Assembly (NCBI RefSeq): GCF_964199755.1 | Contig: NC_133914.1 | Coordinates: 2,666,001-2,730,000 of the forward strand | DNA length: 64,000 bases | Source of the DNA: Larus michahellis | Taxonomy: Eukaryota > Chordata > Aves > Charadriiformes > Laridae | Direction of reading: 5' to 3' | In this document: positions 40,319 through 54,175 of the stretch, piece by piece | How the letters are laid out: each line of letters begins with the position of its first letter | Numbering within the stretch: position 1 is the first letter of the stretch | Notes under the pieces: model-generated | What the model was told of the DNA's origin: nothing | Database searches by the model: none | Seen by the model: only the letters and a program-made list of their open reading frames with translations | Program-made: the position numbers and the translations under genes

Positions 40319-43300
40319 GAGGACCCCAGGGACACCGGCTGATGTGAGCAGGGCAGCATCAGTACAACAGGGTCCAAACTCTCCCCAAATTAGTGCTGAG
40401 CGCCAGCTGCGCTGGAGGGAGCATGGTGCCGCTGCCCCGCTCTGCCTGCTCCTTGTTTTTAATTACGGTGGGTTTGCAGGTGAAGCGCGTTCGCAGGAAG
40501 TACATGCTGAACCTGCTCCGCGTCCTGCAGTGTTTACACAACAGCACTCACAGTTTAGGCAAAGTCCCCTCGGTGCAGGGATATTCTTAGGGAGCAAATA
40601 CAGCCCCAGCGTGCCAAGAGCCAGCGTGAAGCTTATGCCGCCGCCACATACCCCATCTCTCAGAGCTTGTTCAACGCAAGGGCAGGGAAGTGCCATGGGA
40701 AACCTTGAGGCCACAAGTACAAACCAGACAAGCATACACTTTTTCCTCCTTGTTTCCTTGCTTTCTAGCCCAAAGTGAGCCTGGTCCTCTGGCCACAGCT
40801 GCTCACTCAGCACAGAAAAGCTACTGGCATCGCGGATGCTGAAAAGGCAGTGCCAAGGCAGGTCACTAGCATAATCCCAGTGTTTCAAAACCTCCCCGCA
40901 AGCACAGAGTCTGCGGCGTGCCCACCGGCAGAGGCTGCAGTATGAGGGCCAGGCTTCAGCTCTTCCCACCCTCAGCTCAGGACACAAATTATGATTCTTT
41001 CTGCTGTTGCAGCCATCAGTCAAGCTCAGGTTGCTGCAAACAATTTCCAGTGTAAACATTAGCAGGATTTATGCCATTATCCCATCGACAGAAAGAATTT
41101 GGGGTAACCTGAATTGCTCTGAATTCATTTCTGGCGAGACCTGGCCCCTGCGTTTGAGATGACAGTAAGCCTTGTTTGCAATTCAATCAGGATAAATTGG
41201 TCGTTGGGAGCTCCAATACAAACCAGAAAATGTAAACCATCCAGATAATTTACCATTAGTCCTCCTACACACAAGGTGAGAAAGACCAAGATTATATCCC
41301 TGGGATATTCGAGACCTAATCCACAATAACTAAATTGCTGATATATTGCCTCTTGCTGAATGTATCAGGCTATCCGTAATGTAAACGGGCTCTCCAAAGG
41401 TTTACTGAGTCTGGGAGAGAAGGACCAGATGCTTGTGCGAGGGCTGGAGGCAGGACAAAGTCTGATTACAGCAGCTTCAGTAATGAACCCCCGGGAACTG
41501 CCAGGTCAGCTGCCAACAGCCGGCTGGACATCAGCTATGAGCGCAGGGAAATTTGGGTTTCCAGGTCCTGGAGCTGGATAGAGAATCTGAGTTCCACCTC
41601 GGCAGTCTGTTCAGGGGGTGCAAATATGCAAGGAGAAGGGTTTTCAGAAGTGCCTTTGCCTGCATGAAGAGTCGCGGTTTTGCAGGGGTTCACCTGATTT
41701 TGTTTGGTCCCAGCCCTGCGCCCGGCAGGCTCAGGGGTGGGAGACGGCACCCAGGACACATCGCCCCGCGCCCTCCCCAGCCCCAGGGCAGGCAGAGCCT
41801 GGCCCCGGGGAGGCTCTTTATGGCAGGGGCCAGCTCCACGCTGCCAGCAGATTCCCCAACCTGCCTTTGTGTAAACTTTCAACAAGCCCATCAAATAATG
41901 ATAGTGGCGCCCGGATATTGGAAGCACTGGGAGGCGAGCAGGAGGAGGAAGAGGAGAAGGAAATGCGAGAGGGTTGCTAAGAAGAGCAGGGCTGCGAGAA
42001 AGGACGGGGGCCGTGGGGCATGCATTGGTCCTCTCTCCCGGCACGATGAGCTGCTGCCCAATGTCTGAGCAGGGCTCAGAGCAGGACAAATCCCATCGGG
42101 TACGGGAGGGGAGATAAAGGAGACTATGCACGGACAGGAGGAGACGTGCTCCTTCAGACTGGCATCAGGACCAGCTGTCCTGCCCAGGCGTAGTACAGGT
42201 CCCTGGCACCCACCAAAGCCCTCGGGCCAGTGTCAAGCAGCAGTAGGATGTGGCGATGCCGGCATGGCACCCTGCACCCTAACTCGGCAGGCACTGCTGC
42301 CACCGTGAGCCCCTGCACCCAGCCTGGCCCTGTCCCGGGAAGCAGCGAGCTGCTCTTGCAGCACGTCTGAACCTCAAGAGATGGGATAGAGCCAGCAGGA
42401 GAGGAGGCATCTTTCAAACAAGCAGAAGCCCACACACGCATTTATCTCGCTGCATGCCTTGCCCTCCCTTGGCAAAAGTCTCCGGCAAGCAAAGTTTCCC
42501 CAAGACATCTGAAGCTCGCAGTCCCAGGTGTGGCTGTGCGGCTCCCCAGCCCGTCGAGGGAGCAGAGCCAGCGCGCTCCAAAGCGCACATCTTCCCTCGC
42601 TCCCCCGGTGCCTGCCAGGAGACGCGGGTGTCAGGAACCAGCCCTGGGAGGCGAGTGCCGACAGGCGCATGGAGCGGGAGCCTCCATCCAGGCACGGGAA
42701 GAGACTGTCACCAGAGCTGACCTTGGCGGGCAGCTCTTTGGGAAAGTCTCTCTGCCCCGCTGTCTTTCCGAGAGGTGTTTCCCTGTCAGCAAGGCAGAGA
42801 TAGTGCTAACGCTGCACGAGCAGCGCTGTGAAACCCTCCACGGAAGAAGGTCCCATGCACACACGGCTCGGTCGTCGCGACTGCCACAGGGTGTCTCACG
42901 CGCCTCCAGCCGGCAAACATCTCTGCACATGCACATGCAGAGCCACTTTGTTCTGCTTAATCCCCGAAGCAATAAAAGAAGGCTGCATTAAGTCAAATTT
43001 CCGAACCAGAAGGTCTTCATTTGATATTATATCCCAGTGCCAAGTTCTGCAAAATCCCTAACCCATAAACTTCACTGAAAAAATAAAATAATAAAAACCA
43101 ATCTGGCAGCAGAGTTCTCCACAGCATTGTTGAGGTCTGACTCCTTCCACCAGCTTCTGCACTGCATTCCCCGGATCTGCGGAGCCGTGCTGTGACCCGC
43201 TGATGGGGAATACGCTGAGGAGAGGCTCCTGCCCGTGGCCACCCCTCTGCCCTAGCCTGGTGGCAGGGAGTCTCTTCGGGCTCTGCCGCAGCAGCACCCC

Positions 43301-46300
43301 AGCCTCCCCACCAGCTCCAGCCCCCTGCTCCACTCGGTGCCAGCTCCTCGCCTGCCTTGTGCCGTGCCCGGCACAGTAGCTGCTCCAAGTAATGCTGCGA
43401 TTAATAGTGCCACAGGCCTCTCTCCGGGAGCGCTTGTGCTTCAGCATTGTAAAACATCAGGAAATATTTTACTGGGGGATTTCCATTACCGTCTAACTGG
43501 CGCAGAGAGACGGCACGTTGGTCTGGAGGAGAAGGAAGCAGCGAAGCCCTGCAGCAGGCTGCAGGCTCGGTGTGTGCTATTTCTCCCACAAAAACAGAGC
43601 AGCATCCGAAAATGCACTGGAGTCGTCCCGGCAGGCACATCTCCGGTGCTGCAGACCGGGAAGCTGCCCAGGGATTTAGATGCAGTCACTGAAAAAATCA
43701 AACCTGTTTCTATTAGGTACAACTTCCTGCAGGTTTAAGCCTTCCTACAGTTCAATAACTCACTTATTGAGTGCCAGCCAGGGACAAAATGCACCAGAAC
43801 AGCAGCAACCAAAGCACATTTCAGACCAGGAGTTGCAAAACAGTCCATCTCAGAGCAACACAGAGCAAGGCACTGAAAACCTCGCTTTTCCATCAAAAGG
43901 GGTCCTCAACAACCCTAAAGGCCCTATTGCCGCGCAGCAATACGCTCAGCAGATTCCCCGGGAGGTGCAGAGCAGACACACACGGTGTTAGCACATAGCC
44001 CCTGCTCCCAGAGACCCTGAGCGTGCGGGGAGCAGGGGGTCTAATGCAAGATGGGAAGCACAGCCAGGGTGTACTGCTAAGGCTCTTGTCCTACACCAGT
44101 ATGCACCCGTTCGGGTCAATACCCAGTTCCCCTCTTATTTCAGTGTAAATGTGTCCGAACAGCAACCGTCCACAACTGACTCTAAATGCATGCTTTTTAA
44201 AAGCAAGTTTCCAGGGCTTACAGGAGCCCAGGGAGTCACAAGCTACTGTGCTAATCAGCTTCTTCAGGCAAAAGCAGAGACAAAGCCCAGGGGCAAAGAC
44301 CCTAAACAGCACCTGGGGCGTTCCACTTGGCCATGTGCAAAGGAAGCATCTGCCAAGTGTGAGCTTCCTGCAGGGATTCCCGGGGCACTGGCTCTCCCAC
44401 TGAAATGTCACTGCCTGGGAAACCTGAGCCCTGCAGAGCCAGAGGCAGCACTGATTTCAGCAGCAGAAGAAAACACAACTGGGAAAAATAATCAGCAGCC
44501 TCAGCTTTGGGCACTGGGCAGGACAGCGCGTTCGGTTGGTGGGAGGGAGCAGGCCGGGCAGCCTGGGCTCTCTCCAGACCTGCCACAAGCACTTGTGAGC
44601 TCTGCCTTTCTGAGGGGTGACAGCAACCTGCACTGCTGGGAGCGGGAAACCCAGCTCTGAGCTCTGCAGAGCCTGGCATCGCCTGGGCGGTTTGCGACAA
44701 AGGACATTGTGCAGCCAGCCCACACCACCCGGCTGCGCACGAGTGAGTGGGGAAGCTGCAATCCCAGAGGATTATCCTTGGAGGCGGGTTGTTGATGGGT
44801 ACGGCTGGAAAGCTGTCTCTGTGTTTGCCAAGGTCTCGGGCAAAGACGGGCACTTCTGTCCTCAGGGGAGATGACATGTCCCTCTCACACAGCGCTGGGG
44901 AAGGTGACTTTTCCAGCCAGTCCCTGCCTCTGTCGGCTGCGAGGTCCCTGCTTTCCTACCCCGGTGCTATCCCCGCGGGCTGGGGGAGGCTGACCTGCCC
45001 CCCAGATCTGGCGTTCACCGCAGTCCCACAGCCCCATAGCATGGGCAGAGAGCTGCTCTGCCAGCTCAAGACTATCTTGAGATGGAAACATGGCGTTTAT
45101 GCTCTGCTCTGCCGCTGCCTGCACGGGCTGGCATGGCCGGCTTATTTCGGCTGTGCTCAGGGGGTCACATCTGTGCCCCTTTGGCCCCAGAGCGGGTGCC
45201 CCTGAACCCCGGCTCGCTCCCCGCCATGTCCCTCAGGGTGGTGCTGCTGCTCTCGCAGCAGCCACGCCAGGGCTGGGGAGCTGATCCAGCTGAAATGAGC
45301 CTTTTTTCCAGGGTGGTTTCCAGGCATGTCGCAGCGCCGGCATTCCCAGGCCTGCGGTGCTGCTGCCATCCTCCCACCCAGCCTCCGCGGCCCCGGCCCC
45401 GCAGCAGGGATGAGGTGATCGGGCAGTCAGGAGCTCACCTGCTCCAGGGTCACGGGCGGGCTTCAGCCAAAATCATTCAAACTGGAGAACACTTTGGGCA
45501 GATGTTTCACTGCAAGTGCTGGGTCCCCGCAGGATCTCAGCATAAACCTGGCCACCACAAACAGCACTGTAAGCCCTGCCCCAAGTTCACGGACCTTCAG
45601 GTAACAGGATTTTTTGTACTGGTACCCCCCGACCCACGCAGGCTCCATGCCTGCCATGCCCTGCAACATTTGCTTCTGCTGGTACTACCCTATTTTAATG
45701 CCTTTTACTGTAAGACACCCCTTCAAACCCAAACCGCATCACCTGAACACCCCCTCGTCTGCCTCCAGGGCTGTTCAAGGGAATTCACGCACCTGAGCCT
45801 ACAAGAAACCCCAGCAGCCCAGGGGTGACCATTCCCCAGTCGCCTGCACCCGTGTCTCGCAGCACCCTGGCTCAGTTGGCACAGAGGACCAGGAGGACGG
45901 AGGCTGAAATATCACCTGGACTCGAGCCCTCGCTGGGGAGCCGTGTCCCTGCCTGGCTGCGGGAACACACTGCAGCGAGCCCCAAGCCCTCGCTAACCCA
46001 CAGGCTCAGCAGCCCAGCGCCGAGATCCAGCAGCACTTCCCCTGCACATCAGCATGGGGTGTTAACACGGACGTCTAATTATTGCCATGATCGCTGTTAA
46101 CCATTTCCCCACTGATCCTCCGTCCGAAAACCCAGGGAGTACGTACTTACCCCGCACTCTCCAGGTGCCTGCCATGCCCCCATGGGTGCCGTCCTCTGCA
46201 GGAGGCTGAGTTAGGTGCAGCCAGGACAATATTGAGACAGCAACCGCTTAACTACCTTGTCCCCTCATTGCTCAGCTCGGGCACGCTCCCGGCTCTGGAA

Positions 46301-47153
46301 GTCAGTGGGAAAGCAGGCAGGGCACTGCAGCCCACTGTGCGGCACTCAGCGTCTGTGCTGGGGCCAGCGGGACCCTGGGGCTGGTCCAGTATCAGCAACA
46401 AGCTCCAGCGAACAGATCGATATTGCGACTAGCTCTCCGTGTCCCCTTCCCAGGTCTGGCAAGGTAAAACAGTGGCAGGGGACAGCGCGCAGCAGCCCAG
46501 CTTCCCTGCAAAGCCCCATGCACCTTGGGGGTGGGGGAGACGGGGATCCCAACAGATCGTGCTGTGATTTCTCACAGCTTTCATTGTCTGAACTCATTAT
46601 CCACATTGCACAAGGCAAACCCGCAAGTCGGATGCTGACAAGGCTTGCGTTCCTCATTAGCAGCCCACATTGCAAAAGCTTCATCTAAACAAACATGCAT
46701 TCTGAAACCCTTACCTCTGACTTGTCACTCCCTCATCACTGCTGAAAAGACTCTACTGGTTTCTCAGTTTTAAAAGACTACAAGACCAACTAGAAAAATC
46801 CTCGGTTCCTCCAGAGAAAGTTACATGCACGTTTCTGTCAAAAAAAATGAAAAATATATTCATGGCGAGTTCATGGAGCAGTCTGGTGCGTTTGGGTCTG
46901 GGGATTTTGTTCACTTGTTTTTTAAAGCAGGTTTCTAACAGCTTCCCAGGTTTTGCGCAGAGAAACAAACCCTTCTGTGATGTGCAGGATTTCAGCTCGT
47001 AAAGATCGCCCAGGCTAGTTCATACTCCATCAGCCCACGCTGCTCCCTGCGTATGCAAAGCAGAAAGTATGTGATCATATCAGAGCAATTTGCACATTAA
47101 TAAATCCTGGTCTCAATGCCGTAGACTCCATCCCCATCCACCGGGTAGGGGTT

Positions 47154-47171
47154 TTTTATTATTATTATTAC
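47154..47171. repeat. (TTA)n microsatellite
   Basis: Five to six tandem tta/att triplets follow a short T run in an AT-richer stretch. Confidence 0.8.
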
Positions 47172-48540
47172 CAGAGTATCCAGCTTTGTAAAGGCATCTA
47201 GTGCAAACTCCTGCATGAGGGAATTCCACCCCACTAGTTCCACCTCCTAAGACAATATCCAGCCAAAATATTGTGACTGTTGCAAAACCCGGACTGGAGC
47301 TCCACAAAGGACCTTCCAGCGTTGCATCCAGAGCCAACGGGGTCTCAGTAAATTACTGCAGAGTGACACACCATCTAGTTGTCTTTGTAGTCTTTTTTAT
47401 TTATGACAGTTAATTCCAAGTTATTACTAACATTTCAGTGGTAACTGGCATATGAAGTCATCAGCTGTCACAACTGCATCTGTTAATAAACATGTCAAAT
47501 ATTAAAAGCAGCTTATTATCCTCTGGAGGGGGGAAGGCACTAAGGCAAAGAGCTCGAAAGCCTGGTTATTTTTCGATCTCTGGCTGTACAGCAGGAGGAA
47601 ATGCTCGTGCTCAGGAAAGCAGCGTGACTGCGGTGAGGCTGTGCTGGGATACCTGCACTCCATCACACCTGAGCAGCCCAGGACCTCTCCTCCCCGCGCC
47701 GCCGTCAGCTCCCCTTCCCTCCTCTGCCTTAGCTGGGGCAGCCAGGAGGGGCACGGGCTGGACCCCTGCTTCGCCTGGTCACACAGGGGAACGTCAAGGC
47801 GCAGGGACCTTCCCCAGGATGCACTGCTCCTGGTGGGCTGAGCAGGATCTGGCCTGGGCAGTGTCCGGCATCTCACCCTCACCAGCCTTCTGGCAGGCGA
47901 TGCTGTTCCACGCAGGTTGCGCTTGGCAGCGGGCATCCCCAGCACACTTGTCCCCCAGGGAAGAGGCAGAAGTACCCCAGCCCCAGGGGAGCCTGAGGGA
48001 GGCGTAGGGGGTTCTGGCTGCTTGTGTGTCCCCCGCACTGGGGACCGGGGGTGGGGGAGCTGGTGCTACTGGGACACATGGCCATGGAGCCATGCTGGAC
48101 CCCGCGTCGGTGCCTCTGTGCAAGCCATAAACAGGAACCGTGTCTGCCTGCTTCCCATCAGTGCCATGTGGCCACCAGCAGGAGGTCCCTGCGCATGACC
48201 AACACTTGTTCCCGGCTCCCGCGGGGCTGATGTGGTGCCTGTGGCCATGGGACTCTGCCAAGAGACCTGGTGCCCCAGTAGGTGGTCCCAGGGGCATGGC
48301 TGTGTGACAAGCCACGGGCCAGCCCCTCAGACCCCAGCAGTCTCCTGGGGAAGGTTGTTAATTCCCTTTGGTGCCCCCGAGAGCCTGGGAAGCTGCAGGT
48401 TCAGGGCTTACTCCCACCCAAGGATGGGCTCAGGAGGATACAAGGGTGTGGTGGAAGGGACAGCAAAGTCTATCCATCCTCCCTTCCTTACCATTTAAGA
48501 CCATCATCCTTAGTACATGAGGATGCAGTATGTCTTCTCC

Positions 48541-49486
48541 CTACTTTGCTGAACCACCCGTGCTCTTGGCCTCCACAGCTGGGCAGGAGGCTGCTGCTTC
48601 TTCATGTTCACCTTCCCTTTCTTGGGAATCTCGGACAGAAAGCTTGCCCCTCTCTAAGGTTTTCTTTGTCCAGTTGCCTCTGGCTTTCTCTGGATGAAGG
48701 TAATTTACAGGCTGTGCTTCTTGAGAGGTGCTGCAAAAATCAATGGCAATATTTTTTAAACTCTCTACAGGAAGGTTATTTGGCCATAACAGAAGGTAGC
48801 CTCCTTGAAGTCCAAACCAGTGACCTGCAATAGGCAAGAGTCAGCGAGCTGCAGAGGGAGATGCACTGTATGCTCCATATTTATCTTCCCCCTTTTGTAA
48901 GTCAACTTCTCCAACCATCTGAACACCTTTCAGTATTTATTTTAGGTGTAAGATGCATTCGAGCAGATGCCATAATTCTTCTGTAATCAGTAAAATTCTG
49001 TCTTAGCTTTCAAGTGTTCCTAGGGACATCACAGGACAACACGCTGATGGGTGAGACACCCATGCCAAGCAGAGTGACTCACCCTGTAGCGCTTAGCAAA
49101 AGTCTTGGAGCAACAAGGAGCAGCATTATCTTCACTCGATCCTCCCCAAGCTTGCAGGGCTCCTAGCTGGAAGCCGGAGGGCACAGGCTCTTCCAAAGGC
49201 TGTGAAGGGCCCTACAGTGGCTCATGAATCCTCACCTGGGTCCCTTGCTGCGGGCCAGGGCAGGTCCCCTTCAATACCCCACTGCCCACAAGCCACCACT
49301 GAAGATGGGTCTCTGAACATCCCCAGCAGTTGCTGGCACAAGCCCTGGAGCTCTTTGTGGGACTGGTACGGCAGCCTCGAGGAAGAGGAGGGCTGGGGTA
49401 TGGGAGGTAGCACGGAGCAGCCCCCAAAGACGCTGGGGCTTGAAGAGTCCCACGGCTCTGTGTTCTTCACACACTTGCAATCACCT
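48541..49486 (-). CDS. Candidate two-exon gene of unknown function (3' part)
   Basis: I do not recognise this protein. Exon 49236-49486 ends in a strong donor CAG|GTGAGG in phase 1. Exon 48541-48824 follows a TTGCAG acceptor, completes that codon and stays open to a TAG. Together they encode about 178 residues. The first exon includes SHKELQGLCQQLLGMFRD and ends DPG; the second begins HWFGLQGGYLLLWPNNLPVE and finishes with a Lys/Glu-rich tail ending KSTGGSAK. The first exon's acceptor (AAAGCAG) has a weak pyrimidine tract and no upstream exon is assigned. The plus strand is also open across both blocks, and no AATAAA follows closely. Matching phase plus two good sites makes it worth testing; chance open frames in GC-rich DNA are the main alternative. 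Confidence 0.2.
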
Positions 49487-52400
49487 CTGCTTTGCACGGT
49501 GCTTGTGTAGGGGCAGGTATGAACACAAAGATGCAAAATAACCCAAAAGAGGCAAAAAGGAAAATTCACCCTTCACGGAGCTTTTCCTTTGCGTTGTGTT
49601 TGTGTTAATGCGTGTGTATATAGAAGTTTTATTCATCCTGAATTTTCTTTGGCACCTCGTTAAATGTCCCCAGTTTCCTACTTGTAAACGATATCTTCTG
49701 AGATCATCACTGTCTCACAGGAGCGTTAGTGAATGTGTTTTGAATATTGGGCAGATGCAAAGTGGTCGCTGTTGTGAGTCCCCATATTAAAGATGTTTTC
49801 TGTTTATATTTAGAGATTTTTCACTTTCTATTCTAGGAAATTCTGAAGTACCATCAAACGTTGCTCTGGGCCAAAATCACTTAGTTAACTGTAAGAGTAA
49901 AAAGATCTCATAAACCGAAGATCTTGTATTTTATGCTTGCATTGAATAGCCAAACCTTTTTCTTTCTAATCTTTCTCAAAGCACTGCAACTCCAGTTGAC
50001 AGCTGTAGGTCAAGTTTCAGTCTGGAGCAAATGTTTATAACTGAGCAATAAACCCCAAAGACAGAGCTCTATAATGGAAATGCTGACAAACCCAGCTGCA
50101 AGAACAGGGCTACTGGACACGTCAATAATTAGCGAACAGAGCGGTATATCTGAATGAAGGCAAAGGGGACGTGCTTGCCAGCTCCCTGGTGTTAGAAGGT
50201 ATCATTGCAGAGGACAATAAATCACACTAAATCCTGCCTTAACACCCTCCACAATAAATCCAGCATCGTCCCACATTTCTTCCCCTTCTGACAGGCAGCT
50301 AATTTACCGTTTTGTTTTTCTTTAGCTAATGGCTGTTGAGGCTGATCCTAAATTAATCCTAAACAGGCTGTTTCTCTCTTGTACAAAAGGATATGAAATT
50401 CCACATTTTAGCAGGGTAAAAACGCCAAGCGGCTCCAGATTGAAAGCAGAGCTGCTGACTTGGGAGATTTTCTCTGCCGCCCACAAAAGTCCTTGCTGAG
50501 CAGGTGCCCGGCAGCCTGGGCTCCTCTGGCTGGGCCATGCGGGCAGTAGCTGCAGTCCCAGCTCCCGGTGCCAGGGGAGCATTGTCCACGGCCCACAGCT
50601 CACCCTCAGGAACACGCTGTGCAGGGAAAGGGGCATTGGGGTATTCCCAGAGCAGACAAAGGCTGCCTGAATTCACCAGTTGCAGTCGCATTAGGTGGAA
50701 AAGCAAGCAGCAGGTCTAATCCTCCACTACAGGTATCACCCAGCCTGGGTGACCCTGCCTGTTTGGCTCCAGCCTTTCCCCAGCCGGGCTCCGTGTCCTG
50801 TTCTGCAGGAAGCCAAGGGAAGATCCTCACCCACTGGTTTCCCCACATCCCTCAGGCCACCATTCAAGTGCAGGGTTCCTCTCCCAATTAAAAACCTGCC
50901 ATTTTTTGGTCTGAGTTCATCCATCTCCAGTTCCTGTCCTGCATCCCCCTCTGCCTCTCTTGGCCAGGGGAAAGGCCTCTCCTCCATGGCAAGCCCACCC
51001 TGCCTGGGGACCACAGGGACTTCCAGGATAGGGCCGAGACGCCTCCTGCCAGGAGCTGCATCCCTCAGCCTCCGGTCCCAGCTGAGGGCAGGAGTCCCTG
51101 GGGCAGAGGCAGCAGATCTGCAACCCAGCAGCTCCGGCACTGAGCACCACAGCTTCTGTCAGACCCAGGGCTCTGTGCCCTCCGCATTAACCCTGTGTGC
51201 AGGTACCAGTGCCTACAAGTTCTTGGCTGGCACCGAGGGCGCATTACTCATTCTTAGTGCCTCATCAGCCTTTGATAATATCTCAGCATAAGCAAAAAGC
51301 AAAAAAGACGCTCGCCGAGAAAGCAGAAGGAAAGCAAGAATGTCCTGAAGTTGTCTCTGACGCTCCTAGCCTCGACCTGCGGTGTGCTGCTTCTCTGCAT
51401 CCTGCTCTGACACAGGGGTCTGCTTCGCAGAAGGCTTATCTCCTGCAGAATGATTGATAGCCTGGGCAATTGTTTTTAATAATATCTGAACACCTGCAGG
51501 CCTCAGTCCCTGGTAATACAGTTATCCCAAGTGCCTAACTTATTGCATAAACAACTGCTCTGGTTGCAAAGACAACTATCAAGTTCCTGACAGAGGCTGC
51601 ACAAGCCGCGCTGGGGGGTCAGGCATGGGGGCACGCAGGATAATGCCTTCCACGGGGAGATCTGAGAGCGAGAGGAAAGGGAGCTGACTTTCCGGTAGGA
51701 TCACCCAGGCGTGCCTCTTCTTCCCGGGCAGAGCCAGCAAGCCTGGGCTCTCAGCCGGGCAGCGCTGCTCACTGACCTCGCTCGGAGGGGCCAGCGCTGG
51801 CAGCGGCCCGTGCGGGAAGCGTGTCTCCGTCTGGGAGTGTCCCCAGGGAGGTCACCCCAGTTTGGTGGTGAGAAGTCGCGAGCTGCAGAGCCATGAAGAT
51901 GACTTTTGCGTAAAACTCTTCGTGGATGATGGAAGAGCAAGATCCGCATGCCCCAACCCACCCCAGACGTGGCGCAGGCGGCCTGCTGGGTGCCTGCCTG
52001 CACCCCCTGCACTGCCATGGGCAGATCAAGACGGGTCCACAGGACTGACTTGCCTCCTGCTTGCCAGGCGTGGGGCAGGAAGGCAGAGTTTAAGTGGCAG
52101 ACGTGTGCACCCTGGCGAGCTGCCCTGCTTTTCAGGATCTCTCTTTCATGCCTGCCGGGCTTTCTGACACCGTGCCCTGTGCAGGCTGGACATTTCGCCT
52201 CTTTCCAAGGAGCGACATTATGCGCATGTTGGGAAACGCTCCTTTCTCATTTGCTTCGAAGGCCCTTTTCCCCTGTTGTTTAAGGAATGCTGTTTGAATT
52301 AGCTCCATGGATTGCAAACAGACCCCGTTGTTTTCCTTTCCCAATGCAGGGAGGCTTCTGTTCTCTTTGGCCTGCTGGATTAACCAGGGGGCCTCACACA

Positions 52401-53609
52401 CTGACCCCTCTGCAGCTCAGGGAAGCTAATTTAATCCCAATATTGTTACAGATCACAGCAGGACGGATCTCACAGATTCCTTGAGGCAAACCAGCACTGA
52501 GCTCTGGCAGAGACAGCAGCGCACTGTGTTTGTAGAGGCAGGAGCTGCTACAATTTTTTCTATAAAATTTCCTCTACAAAACTTCTCAGGCTGGGTAGGA
52601 GGGCAGTGCTGGTGGGACAGTGGGGGCACCCTGGGCATGGGGGTCCTGCTGAGGAGCTGCTCCACCTGCATCCCCCAGCATCCGCTGGTATGCGAGAGAG
52701 TGGAGGGCCACTCTGGATTCCAGCAGAAGAGGAGGTGCCATCTCCTTGCTATTTCTTTCTCCTAATTATTTTTTTTTCCCATGGTACCTGCTCCTGAGGC
52801 TGGATTTTTGCAGTGTGTTGTCATCAGGCCGCACGTGACAGCTGCAGCCAAGCCGTGCCTGCTCCCACCAGCCAGCACCTGCCCAGTCCCTGTGTCATAC
52901 CTGGGCAGGTCACCTTTACTTCACATCTGCCAGGCGGAGCTGTCCCCCCAGTGCCGGAGCACAAGTGCCGTGCTGCTCTTCCCCAGCATTGCTGTCATCG
53001 TTGGGGATGGCAGGGTTATGGCAAGGGGTGCATGTCCCCAGCCCAGCTGGGGCTGCCACGCTCCTCACACCAAGTGCTGGGCTCCCTCTGCACTGCCCAC
53101 GCATGGCCCCACACACAGCCCGTGTGCTGCCCTGCTCATTGCCCCATACGTTACGCCACGCATGGCCCCAGGCATTGCTCTCTGCTGTCTCTCTCTGAGT
53201 TTACTGGTTTCTCACTGTGTAAAAGCCCAACAGGCAGGCTGGGTTGCCGGCACCTTTCTTGGACACTCAGCTCTTCACCAGCTCAGCTCCTCACTGCCCT
53301 CCCTTCCCCACACATAAGACAGACCCCTCCGAGTTCCGTCATAGCAAAACCATTGGCCCGCAGCCTTTCTGTCCCATAGTGAGTCCTGTGGAAGTGGTCT
53401 GTGATACAACGCTAAGCCTGGAAAAAGGCATCCAGCAGCTTCACAGTGGGGCAATCGATATAAACCTCTCTTGTATTTTCATGGGGAAGATCTGCCTTCT
53501 CATCCTGCATGCAATGTCTCTGCTCTTCCCTCTCTGGCTCTCACCACCCCACCTGAGATGCATTGCTCTGCCCAAGATGAAAGTCCAGCCGTTCAACAAA
53601 CCCAGCTGA

Positions 53610-54043
53610 ATCATAGAATCATAGAATGGTTCGGGTTGGAAGGGGCCTTAAGGGTCATCCAGTTCCATCCCCCTGCCCTGGGCAGCGACACCTCCCACCA
53701 GCCCAGGTTGCTCCAAGCCCCGTCCAACCTGGCCTTGAGCCCCTCCAGGGATGGGGCAGCCACAGCTTCTCTGGGCAACCTGGGCCAGGGGCTCACCGCC
53801 CTCACAGGAAAGAATTTCTTCCTCATATCTAAGCTAAATCTCCCCTCTTTCAGTTTATGACCGTTCCCCCTTGTCCTATCGCTCCAATCCTTGAAAAAGA
53901 GTCCCTCCTTATCTTTCCTGGAGCCCCTTTAGGGACTGGCAGGGGCTCTAAGGTCTCCCCAGAGCCTTCTCTTGTCCAGGCTGAACAACTGCAACTCTCT
54001 CAGTCTGTCCTCATAGGACAGATGCTCCAGCCCTCTTAAACCC
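53610..54043 (-). mobile_element. CR1 LINE 3' fragment
   Basis: A longer 5'-truncated CR1 copy in minus orientation. The plus strand starts with the complement of the terminal repeat (atcatagaatcatagaatgg) and runs through ttggaaggggccttaaggg, ccctgccctgggcagcgaca, aatttcttcctcatatctaa and caactctctcagtctgtcct. Similarity to the familiar CR1 3' UTR fades near 54043; up to 54170 may still belong to it. It is close to the common avian consensus, so moderately young. Confidence 0.95.
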
Positions 54044-54175
54044 TGATCCATCACACAGTGCTTAATCCCTTTCCAAAGCACATCATACTTCTCACTCAAG
54101 TCTGCTCCGTGGGCCAACATGAGGGACAACCAGTCCAGGGTGCTGGCCACAGCCAAGGAGGGTGTCTAGCCGCCA
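54044..54175. other. Possible CR1 continuation
   Basis: The text after the clear CR1 part (cacatcatacttctcactca, then gacaaccagtccagggtgct) has a repeat-like flavour but is not a block I can place in CR1 with certainty. Confidence 0.35.

Noticed and set aside
50604-50616. Apparent 13-nt microexon (good acceptor and GTGAGC donor on minus)
   Set aside because: No partner exon in a compatible frame could be found; two short consensus matches close together are likely by chance.
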